A DNA stretch of 8,638 nucleotides from Dehalococcoidia bacterium (lineage in GTDB: Bacteria > Chloroflexota > Dehalococcoidia > SZUA-161): contig CP070819.1 in the NCBI GenBank assembly GCA_020344295.1, positions 444,483 to 453,120 of the forward strand. The letters run 5' to 3'. Made by a program: the position numbers and the translations under genes. Under the pieces are notes generated by a model that ran no database searches, was not told the origin of the DNA, and saw only the letters and a program-made list of their open reading frames with translations. Within the stretch, counting starts at the first letter, position 1. The number at the start of each line of letters is the position of its first letter. Shown one piece after another: positions 1-6,109 of this stretch.

Positions 1-178
1 TCAACTCAACGATCTTCACGGCGTAACTACCTAGACCGCAACCGTAGTCAATGACGGTCATACCATCTTTAATGCCAAATTTCTTAACACTTTTCTTAAT
101 ATATGGATAGCAACAATCAAGAATATCGAAAAATAGCATTGTCAGCCTAAAAGCCTTGTTTCCAGTTAATGGACTCAT
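1..178 (-). CDS. SAM-dependent class I methyltransferase, N-terminal part (cut by window edge)
   Basis: The first 59 residues are visible, starting at the ATG complementary to 176-178, and the gene continues beyond base 1. Residues 41-53 read TVIDYGCGLGSYA, the glycine-rich motif I (hydrophobic run, D-x-G-C-G-x-G) by which class I (Rossmann-fold) methyltransferases bind S-adenosylmethionine. The preceding segment, rich in aromatic and basic residues (about 11-38), resembles the helix before the fold in small UbiE/Methyltransf_11-type enzymes. A purine-rich CAGGGA lies a few bases upstream of the ATG. The acceptor substrate cannot be inferred because that part of the protein is outside the window. 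It is co-directional with the broken TPR gene behind it. Family assignment is fairly sure; function beyond methyl transfer is unknown. Confidence 0.75.
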   Translation of the reverse strand, partial: MSPLTGNKAFRLTMLFFDILDCCYPYIKKSVKKFGIKDGMTVIDYGCGLGSYAVKIVEL

Positions 179-259
179 GTTTTCCCTGTTGTGAAAAAGC
201 GTTAATTCTGGACCAGCAAGCAATATCTCTACGCCTTTGCTGAAGCTGCTCCGTATACC

Positions 260-870
260 TCAGGCATCTGAATCAGATGGGCTGTCATCCATTCCCCTAT
301 CAAACACACTGGGATCCAATTCAGTCTTGCCAAGCTTTGTAAGAGCTGTGTTTCTGTTATTCCACGCGATTGCATCATGTGGGTTCAGATTGACTGCGGT
401 GTCGAATGCCTCAAGCGCTTCCTTCAGCCTATCTAATCGCCCTGGGATCAAGCCCTTACTTCCCCGCGCAGTTGCATTATCGGGGTCCAGATTTATTACC
501 TTGTCGAATGCCTCCAACGCCTCTGGATATCTCTCAAACATCCCAACGATAGTACCCCTGATACCCCTATAACCACATCATGGGAGTTGAGGTCAACTGC
601 TTTATCAGAAGCTTCCAACGCCTCATCGTAGCTTTTCAGCCCCAGGAGGGCTGTATTCTTGCCCTGCCATGCATCTTCATATTAAGGATTGAGGCTAATT
701 GCTTTATTAAAGGCATCTAATGCTTCTATGAGTTTCCCTACCTTAGCAATGTCTATTCCTCTCCCATGCCATACAACTGCATTGTTTGGTTTGAGGCTTA
801 TCGCATTGTCGAACGCTTCTAATGCTCTTGTATTATCTTTCTGTGAAAAGTGCCAACTATCCTCCAGCAT
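260..870 (-). pseudogene. Broken tetratricopeptide-repeat (TPR) protein gene
   Basis: Reading on the minus strand, about five TPR units follow each other, each centred on an EALEAFDKA-type helix (ALEAFDNAISLKP, ALDAFNKAISLNP, ALEASDKAVDLNS, ALEAFDKVINLDP, ALEAFDTAVNLNP). TPR units of 34 residues form superhelical protein-binding scaffolds. The frame is broken twice: an in-frame TAA (complement of 682-684) right after SLNP, with homology continuing as YEDAWQGKNTALLG, and a shift of frame at about 560-580, after which the frame starting near 541 continues to a TGA at 260-262. The C-terminus after the last repeat is acidic (DDSPSDSDA). A TAG also sits just upstream of the first ATG at 870, so the original N-terminus may lie further upstream (toward 930), but I could not confirm homology there. 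No convincing ribosome-binding site precedes 870. Either two short remnants are made or, more likely, nothing functional. Confidence 0.75.
260..870 (-). repeat. About 102-nt tandem TPR-coding repeats
   Basis: The DNA complementary to the EALEAFD helix recurs at about 401, 503, 604, 706 and 808. The spacings are 102, 101, 102 and 102 nt, so one unit has lost a single base, which explains the frame change of the TPR pseudogene. The copies are diverged but recognisable at nucleotide level (for example gtcgaatgcctc at 401 and 503). Confidence 0.7.
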
Positions 871-984
871 CTACGCACACTCGTACCAATACTTGTTGAC
901 TGCGATTATGCATATAGGGCATTTTATTCGATAAAGGGTGCGATGGGGATGAAAACAGTGGAACGTGTTTTTTCAGCACTTTTA

Positions 985-1014
985 TGGACACATGGATGAT
1001 AGAGGCTATATAAT
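985..1014 (+). promoter_or_regulatory. Putative sigma70-type promoter for the transglutaminase-like gene
   Basis: TGGACA (985-990) matches TTGACA at five of six positions, and TATAAT (1009-1014) is a perfect -10 box 18 nt downstream. Transcription would start near 1021 and give a leader of about 75 nt before the ATG at 1097. The interval 871-1096 holds no other gene that I can support. The call rests on consensus matches only. Confidence 0.5.
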
Positions 1015-1096
1015 TGCTACTCAGTGGCAAATGGAAGCCTGATTTACTCAGTTTTAATGTGCTGGAAACCTAACGAGAAGGAGTTGTCATTATTGA

Positions 1097-1771
1097 ATGG
1101 ATAAATATTTGAAGTGTACAGATTTCGTTGATTGCGATAATAAGGTGATACTAGACACGGCTCACAGGATTATTAAAGGGTTACAAACCGAGAAAGAAAA
1201 GGCTGTAGCTCTTTATTATTTTGTCAGGGATGAGATCAAGCACAATGCGTACGCTCCGCTTTATGATCTTGATCGCTATAAAGCAAGTAAAATCCTTGAA
1301 GCCGGTAACGGTGTTTGCCAGCAAAAAGCAATACTGCTTGTCGCATTAGCCAGAGCTGCGGGAATCCCTGCGCGTATTGGCCTGGTCGATGTTCGTGACC
1401 ACCTGATATCTGATACCTTTAAGGAGATGATAGGAGGAATTAACATACTCCCGTTACATGGATATGCCGAGTTATACATTGACGGCAGGTGGATTCATAC
1501 CAGCCCGGCCTATGACATCGATGTCTGCCGCAAAAAAAGGTTCGTCCCTGTGGAATTCGATGGGGTGAATGATGCCAAAGACTCTCCCTATGACTTGGAC
1601 GGTAACCCGCACATAGAGCATCTGAAATACCACGGCCCTTATGATGATTTCCCTTGGGACGAGATCCTTAATTACTATATGGAGTGGGCTGGTAAATTGG
1701 GCAGGGACTGGGAAGAGTTTAAAGATGCCGGGGAGCATTTACGCAAGAGTAAATCAAAGAGTGAAATGTAA
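1097..1771 (+). CDS. Transglutaminase-like superfamily protein
   Basis: This 224-residue protein has the core of the transglutaminase-like (papain-fold) superfamily. An N-terminal helical part (about 15-50, with KAVALYYFVRDEI) is followed by the nucleophile motif GNGVCQQKAILLVALARAAG with Cys74. His121 lies in LHGYAELYIDGRWIH, and the acid is most likely Asp140 in TSPAYD. Cys, His and Asp are spaced as in the catalytic triad of this family, which includes proteases and amide-bond-cleaving enzymes as well as cross-linking ones. There is no signal peptide or membrane segment, so it is probably cytoplasmic. The C-terminal 50 residues are acidic and aromatic, ending in a Lys/Ser-rich tail. An in-frame TGA directly precedes the ATG, so 1097 is the earliest start; AAGGAG at about 1078-1083 is a somewhat distant ribosome-binding site. 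It is a single-gene unit convergent with the dehydrogenase. The substrate is unknown. Confidence 0.8.
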   Translation: MDKYLKCTDFVDCDNKVILDTAHRIIKGLQTEKEKAVALYYFVRDEIKHNAYAPLYDLDRYKASKILEAGNGVCQQKAILLVALARAAGIPARIGLVDVRDHLISDTFKEMIGGINILPLHGYAELYIDGRWIHTSPAYDIDVCRKKRFVPVEFDGVNDAKDSPYDLDGNPHIEHLKYHGPYDDFPWDEILNYYMEWAGKLGRDWEEFKDAGEHLRKSKSKSEM

Positions 1772-1809
1772 TACTTATGCGTCTGCAGATTCATTATCCC
1801 GCATCTAAT

Positions 1810-1827
1810 AAGAGGCTAGAGCCTCTT
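1810..1827. terminator. Perfect hairpin between convergent genes
   Basis: AAGAGGC (1810-1816) and GCCTCTT (1821-1827) form a 7-bp perfect stem with the loop TAGA. It includes the stop codon of the dehydrogenase (complement of 1816-1818) and lies 39 nt past the transglutaminase-like stop. Its position between convergent genes suits a bidirectional terminator, but neither strand has a clear U-tract after the stem, so the call is tentative. Confidence 0.4.
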
Positions 1828-3059
1828 GCGTACGAGATACGAGGCAAGAAACTTCCGGTCTACGTTAGGAGTGCGGTACAACTGGAAAATCATCGACTCC
1901 CGGTACATTAACTCCATGGGCCAGCCCTCTTCCCTTTCAATAGCGCGGGCACCCATGAGTTCGATGGTCTTGCGGCAGGCATCCACAGCAGACGAGGTGG
2001 CCATCCGGAAGGCGAGTACGGACCATTTACCGTGCTTTGCCTCCTCATCGCCTGCATCCCATAGTTTACAGGCCTTGGTAGCGATAGCTCGGCTGGCCTC
2101 TGCGTTGACCCACATATCAGCTACAGGGAAATGTACCCCCTGATACTCAATCAGAGGATGATCCCATCGTATAGTAGTCGTAGTGTAATCCAGAGCCTGC
2201 CTTATCGCAGCTTCACTTACTCCAACTGCCTGTAATGCCTGATTGCCCATATGCTTATTCATGGCATCGACTATGGCGTATAACCCTTTACCCTCCGGCG
2301 CCGCCAGATATTTCTTGTGTACTTTCACATCCTTCAGCATTATTTCATATCTTGCACAGGCCCATCTCTGTCCCATGAGGTCCCCTTCTCGCCCCCGAAT
2401 TATACCAGGCGCATCATCATTCACAATGAACAGCGAGAGCCCACTTGTGCGTTTGGTGGTATCCGTTTTCATCAGGGCAAGGTGCCAATTTAGTCCTACA
2501 GGCCCCGGGCTGCTTGACGACATCCACCACTTAGGACCATTGAGGTAATAGTAGCCCCCCTTCAGTTCTGCCGTTCCACGCATTGCTCCCATATCAACGC
2601 CCGATTCGGGATCCATGGCGAAAATCGTGCAATATCCCCCATCCAGGAATCTTTGCAGGTATTCCTTTTTTACGTCTTCATCCGGCGTATGTTCCAGAAG
2701 GACTTGAACCGCAGGTTCACCATAGGCAAACAAGTTATCAACCGCTGGAGAAAATGACATCTTAACAATCTCGGCTGACACCAGGCCGCACTGTAGAAGC
2801 GTCCACCCGGCCCCCCCAGATTCCTTGGGATATCCCTGCCAAAGAACCCTTGATCGATGATCGCTTTGTAGAGACCGTAGAAGCCATCCGACATCTCCGT
2901 CATCGCCAACACGCCACCTAAGCGGTCAAGCGCCCGCCGGTTGGGCAACCACCACTCCTCTATGATTTCTCTGGCCTTCTCCAGAGCATTATATGTTTCG
3001 GGAGTCCATTCCTCAGGATGTTCATACAGGTCATAAATATTGGGCTTGGTTATGTCCAT
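1816..3059 (-). pseudogene. Acyl-CoA dehydrogenase, split by a frameshift
   Basis: Acyl-CoA dehydrogenases are FAD enzymes that form the alpha,beta double bond of acyl-CoA and pass electrons to an electron carrier. The N-terminal frame starts at ATG 3059, with AGGAGGT at 3068-3074, 8 nt upstream. It gives the usual N-terminal helical domain as far as GRDIPRNLGG (about residue 83). There homology jumps to another frame (AGWTLLQCGLVSAEIVKM), which runs to the TAG at 1816. The second part has the FAD/substrate middle-domain motifs (FAMDPESGVDMG; GGYYYLNGPKWWMSS) and the C-terminal four-helix region (TIRWDHPLIEYQGVHFPVADM). The switch lies at seven C (2811-2817 on the plus strand); one more G in the coding strand would restore an intact protein of about 414 residues, normal for the family. 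The GTG at 2781 is unlikely to be a real start. Where MCAD-type enzymes have YEGT with the catalytic Glu, this protein reads LYRTPN. The substrate is unknown. Confidence 0.85.
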
Positions 3060-3101
3060 GGCTGATTACCTCCTAATTTATGTACATGAGGTGATCATGG
3101 T

Positions 3102-3127
3102 TAACCTAGTCACCGATGGTGACGTTA
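3102..3127. promoter_or_regulatory. Inverted repeat in the dehydrogenase leader (operator candidate)
   Basis: GTCACC (3109-3114) and GGTGAC (3118-3123) form a perfect 6-bp inverted repeat around GAT. Outside it, TAAC (3102-3105) and GTTA (3124-3127) also pair if CTA is bulged. It lies between the predicted start of transcription of the dehydrogenase (near 3208, minus) and its ribosome-binding site, so it could be a repressor site or an RNA hairpin. The regulator is not identifiable. Confidence 0.4.
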
Positions 3128-3214
3128 CAGCCTTGGCAGATATAATTGTCGATTTGCCGATCCTCGTGATAGAGTGTATTTGAAGATGGAATAGAATATA
3201 ATAAACGACAATTC

Positions 3215-3244
3215 AGTATATTGGTTTTACAATCGAGGTGTCAA
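3215..3244 (-). promoter_or_regulatory. Putative sigma70-type promoter of the acyl-CoA dehydrogenase gene
   Basis: On the minus strand TTGACA (complement of 3239-3244) is a perfect -35 box, followed after 18 nt by TATACT (complement of 3215-3220), five of six matches to the -10 box. Transcription would start near 3208, giving a leader of about 150 nt before the ATG at 3059. Consensus match only. Confidence 0.6.
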
Positions 3245-3257
3245 ATGTAGTCGACAC
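3238..3257. promoter_or_regulatory. Inverted repeat between divergent promoters (operator candidate)
   Basis: GTGTC (3238-3242) and GACAC (3253-3257) form an inverted repeat with a 10-nt spacer, and the palindrome GTCGAC (3250-3255) overlaps its right arm. The element covers the -35 box of the leftward promoter and ends 3 nt before that of the rightward promoter. One dimeric regulator bound here could control both genes. Short repeats of this kind also arise by chance. Confidence 0.35.
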
Positions 3258-3260
3258 TTG

Positions 3261-3289
3261 TTGACCATACAGCTAGCTTCAGCTACAAT
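3261..3289 (+). promoter_or_regulatory. Putative sigma70-type promoter of the first CoA-transferase homologue
   Basis: TTGACC (3261-3266) and TACAAT (3284-3289), each five of six matches, are separated by the optimal 17 nt. Transcription would start near 3296 and give a leader of about 100 nt before the ATG at 3396. Together with the leftward promoter at 3215-3244 it forms a compact divergent pair with the two -35 boxes 16 nt apart. The rest of the 336-bp gap 3060-3395 holds no gene that I can see. Confidence 0.6.
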
Positions 3290-3395
3290 ATGCGCAGCTT
3301 CCGAGCAAATGGCGGTGCACAAGGTGAGTAATATCATAACTCCCCAAGTTGCTAACTTAGCTAGCGATTTGTCTAGGCAACCAACGGTTAGTTGA

Positions 3396-4613
3396 ATGTC
3401 CAAGAAGGCTCTATCCGGTCTTAAGGTAGTAGAATACGGTCATTTCATTTCTGCGCCCTATTGTACTAAGTTAATGGCTGACATGGGTGCCGAGGTAATC
3501 AAGATCGAGCAACCCAGCACCGGAGATGAGTCCAGGTATCATGGCCCGTTTCCCGATGATCTACCCCATCCTGAAAAGAGCGGCCTTTTCCTGTATCTCA
3601 ACACCAATAAAATGAGCATTACCCTTGATGTGGGAACGGCAAAAGGTCGGGAGATTCTGGAGAAGATACTCAAAGACACTGACATTTTTGTTGAAAACAA
3701 TCCCCCTCAAATGATTAACGAGCTGAAGCTAGACTATCCCAGGCTTAAAAAGCTGAACCCTCATCTTATAGTAACCTCTATTACAACCTACGGACAGACA
3801 GGGCCATATCGAGATTACAAGGGTTATGCCATTAACTGCTGCGCTTTCGGGGGAGTAAGCCAGAGCTTAGGACATAACTGGCGCGAACCACTTACATTCC
3901 CCATGTCGATGGGTCACTATCTCGCAGCAATTAACGGCGCTGCGGCCACAATGGTGGCAATCCTAGCTCGAGACATTACCAACAGTGGGCAACATATAGA
4001 TATTGCAGAAGCTGATATCTGGGCTTCACATCATGTGGGTTTTGGGGTAACGCTTTACACTTTCATCGGGCGTGAACATCTGAGAAATGGCTACCTTGGC
4101 GGCGGCTGGACATATCCGACCGGAAGATTAATCCCATGCAAAGATGGGTACATGGCCCTTTGCGCACCTCAGGTGAAGTATTGGAAGCAATTTATTGAGC
4201 TAATGGGTAATCCCGAGTGGTCTCAAAATCCTCGATACCGTGACCGCCGTGCTATGGAGTATGAATACCCCGAGGAGGTGGATGCCCTGCTGACACCCTG
4301 GTTCCTCGAACGCACGAAGCAGGAGCATTTCAAATTCTTTGAGGAACATGCCATTCCCTTCGCGCCTCTGTATAACATGGAGGACGAGGTTAACGATCCG
4401 CACCTCACTGAGCGGGAATTCTTTACCGATATTGATCATGATGCAATCGGAAGATTGAAGTATCCAGGCCCACCGTATAGATTCTCAAAAACACAGTGGT
4501 CATTAGAGCGCCCAGCGCCAAAGCTAGGTGAAAATAATGAAGAAATATACTGCGACCGTCTGGGCTATTCGAAGAAGGATTTCGTTGAATTGCGAAAGGC
4601 GAAGGTCATTTGA
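3396..4613 (+). CDS. Class III (CaiB/BaiF) CoA-transferase family protein, catalytic Asp absent
   Basis: At 405 residues this is full length for the family, which moves CoA between carboxylic acids and also includes alpha-methylacyl-CoA racemases. Typical landmarks are the N-terminal LSGLKVVEYGHFISAPYCTKLMADMG region (residues 6-31), GAEVIKIEQP (31-40), TGPYRDYKGYA (135-145), GQHIDIAEADI (198-208) and the C-terminal region HAIPFAPLYNMEDEVNDPHL. The catalytic Asp usually follows the G-Y/F/H of the RPGFD-type motif; here the position is Ala145 (GCC at 3828-3830). A subgroup with Gly or Ala there is known among annotated family members, so this may be an altered-function or non-catalytic subunit. 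An in-frame TGA directly precedes the ATG, so the start is fixed, although no Shine-Dalgarno sequence is visible. It is divergent from the dehydrogenase and 149 nt upstream of a paralogue. Substrates are unknown. Confidence 0.88.
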   Translation: MSKKALSGLKVVEYGHFISAPYCTKLMADMGAEVIKIEQPSTGDESRYHGPFPDDLPHPEKSGLFLYLNTNKMSITLDVGTAKGREILEKILKDTDIFVENNPPQMINELKLDYPRLKKLNPHLIVTSITTYGQTGPYRDYKGYAINCCAFGGVSQSLGHNWREPLTFPMSMGHYLAAINGAAATMVAILARDITNSGQHIDIAEADIWASHHVGFGVTLYTFIGREHLRNGYLGGGWTYPTGRLIPCKDGYMALCAPQVKYWKQFIELMGNPEWSQNPRYRDRRAMEYEYPEEVDALLTPWFLERTKQEHFKFFEEHAIPFAPLYNMEDEVNDPHLTEREFFTDIDHDAIGRLKYPGPPYRFSKTQWSLERPAPKLGENNEEIYCDRLGYSKKDFVELRKAKVI

Positions 4614-4762
4614 AGTAAGTATGGACAACCTTTTGCATATTATTGGTATATTGCCGAATCCAATCTGTCCAACTTAAAAACAGTGATGTTATGCTGAGCC
4701 GATTTGTTTAATACAGGCATAGACAAAGTCAGTTCTCTGATTTGACTAGGAGGCACTTAACG

Positions 4763-6022
4763 GTGGCACAATATCCCCTGCAGGGTTATAGGGTGGTGGA
4801 TTTTGGCTCCGCCTGGGCTGGGGCTCAGATTACACATATGCTTGCGGATATGGGTGCAGAGGTAATTAAGGTAGAATCACGCACCAGAATCGACTACGCC
4901 AGGCTAGGTGGTGTGCCTACCCCTAAAGATCTGATAGATAAGTCACCGGAAGCAATAGCGGTAGCATATCCCGAACACCTGGAGTTGAACCCTCTATTCC
5001 ATCTCCTGAATCGAGGCAAACTAGGCATCACAGTTGATTTCACTACACAGAAGGGGGCGGATCTTCTAAGAGATTTGATCAAGAGAAGCGACGTTGTCGC
5101 CGACAATTTCACACCCGGAGTCTTGGATAAATATGGCCTAGGTTATGAATCCCTTGTGCAGATTAAATCGGATATCATCGTAGTATCACTATGCCTTGCT
5201 GGTCATACAGGCCCACTTAAAGGGACCAGGGGCTACGCTCCAATCATCACTGCTCTTGCCGGGCTGGACAGCATGGTCGGCTATGCCGACGAGTCTACGC
5301 CATCCGGTACCAGATTCGCCTTTGGAGACCATGTAGCTGCAACACACGGGGCCCTCGCTATTCTTATTGCGCTGATTCACCGCAACCGGACAGGCGAGGG
5401 ACAGTATATAGATATCTCTGAGTGGGAGGCTGTTACGTCACTTCTAGGCGAACCGCTTATGGACTATATCATGAATAGCAGGATTCAGGGGCCAGTAGGT
5501 AATCGTAATACAAATATGGCTCCACACGGTTTTTACCCCTGTAAGGGAGAGCAAGAATGGGTCTCAATTGCCATCAAGACAGACGAGGAGTGGCATAATT
5601 TCTGCCACGCCATTGGAAATCCAAAATGGACCGAAGACAATAAATTCAGGGATAGATTAAATAGGACGGATAATTACGAGGCGCTGGACAAATTGGTTGG
5701 ACAATGGACTGCCAACTATACCCCGTACGAGGTTACGGAGATACTCCAGGAGTCAGGTGTAGCTGCAGCTCCCTTCATGATATCGAAGGAACAGCACAAT
5801 AACCCTCATTTTCGAGAGAGGGAAACTTTCATAGAGGTCGAGCATCCTAAGGCTGGCGCTGAGACACTCTATGGTATTCCCTGGAAGCTAAGTGAGACAC
5901 CTGGAGGGATTCGCAGCAGCGGGCCTCTGTTAGGACAGGATAACGAACATGTATTTAAAGAGCTGCTAGGTTTATCCCAGTCAGCCTACGATCGGTTGGT
6001 CGAGGAAAAGGTCATTTATTAA
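4763..6022 (+). CDS. Second class III (CaiB/BaiF) CoA-transferase family protein, catalytic Asp absent
   Basis: The frame extends back to a TTG at 4742, but AGGAGG at 4748-4753 lies inside that extension and 9 nt upstream of GTG 4763, so the GTG is the likely start (419 residues). Family landmarks are PLQGYRVVDFGSAWAGAQ near the N-terminus, MLADMGAEVIKVES, HTGPLKGTRGYAP, GEGQYIDISEWEAV and the C-terminal SGVAAAPFMISKEQHNNPHF. As in the upstream paralogue, the catalytic Asp position is Ala (residue 159 from the GTG; GCT at 5237-5239), in the context RGYAPIITALAGL, typical of an Asp-less subgroup. The gene lies 149 nt behind the first homologue in the same direction. A poor promoter candidate (TGGACA 4622-4627 and TATATT 4647-4652, 19 nt apart) lies between them, so they may or may not be co-transcribed. 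The two proteins are clearly diverged, which would suit different subunits as in BbsE/BbsF-like enzymes; that is inference. Confidence 0.88.
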   Translation: MAQYPLQGYRVVDFGSAWAGAQITHMLADMGAEVIKVESRTRIDYARLGGVPTPKDLIDKSPEAIAVAYPEHLELNPLFHLLNRGKLGITVDFTTQKGADLLRDLIKRSDVVADNFTPGVLDKYGLGYESLVQIKSDIIVVSLCLAGHTGPLKGTRGYAPIITALAGLDSMVGYADESTPSGTRFAFGDHVAATHGALAILIALIHRNRTGEGQYIDISEWEAVTSLLGEPLMDYIMNSRIQGPVGNRNTNMAPHGFYPCKGEQEWVSIAIKTDEEWHNFCHAIGNPKWTEDNKFRDRLNRTDNYEALDKLVGQWTANYTPYEVTEILQESGVAAAPFMISKEQHNNPHFRERETFIEVEHPKAGAETLYGIPWKLSETPGGIRSSGPLLGQDNEHVFKELLGLSQSAYDRLVEEKVIY

Positions 6023-6055
6023 TATAACTAAATACAAAAGACTATTTAAACTCGC

Positions 6056-6073
6056 CTTGAAGGTGATTTCAAG
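6056..6073. terminator. Short hairpin between convergent genes, weak terminator candidate
   Basis: CTTGAA (6056-6061) and TTCAAG (6068-6073) form a perfect 6-bp stem with a 6-nt loop in the 87-nt gap between the second CoA-transferase homologue and the convergent FAD oxidoreductase. It is AT-rich and has no U-tract, so it may be coincidence. Confidence 0.22.
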
Positions 6074-6109
6074 CCCCCAGAGCGGTTTCTATTGTGAAGA
6101 TGTTGGGTA

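Noticed and set aside
237..572. Plus-strand open frame of 111 codons across the TPR region, and a similar one at 689-934
   Set aside because: They are antisense shadows of the TPR repeats (periodic Ser/Asn-rich peptides such as LSNASNAS); no ribosome-binding site and no family resemblance.
871..950. Minus-strand extension upstream of the TPR remnant with a C-P-I-C motif
   Set aside because: A TAG separates it from the TPR frame, the Cys pair is isolated and no second pair follows; too little for a zinc-binding or TPR unit.
1816..2781. A separate 321-residue dehydrogenase starting at GTG 2781
   Set aside because: No ribosome-binding site; family homology continues upstream of the GTG in the same frame (WTLLQCGL), so the GTG codon is internal.
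2670..3059. The N-terminal dehydrogenase frame read as a complete 129-residue protein
   Set aside because: Residues after about 86 are out of family and antisense-like in composition; the other frame continues the dehydrogenase domain, so this is a frameshift product.
3118..3146. Plus-strand GTGACG (3119-3124) with TATAAT (3141-3146) as a promoter for the CoA-transferase homologue
   Set aside because: The -35 matches only four of six, the leader would exceed 240 nt, and a better promoter (3261-3289) lies closer to the gene.
4614..4762. Promoter or terminator between the two CoA-transferase homologues
   Set aside because: TGGACA (4622-4627) and TATATT (4647-4652) are 19 nt apart, which is marginal, and the only dyad (ATTGG/CCAAT) has a short stem and a long loop; not strong enough for a feature.
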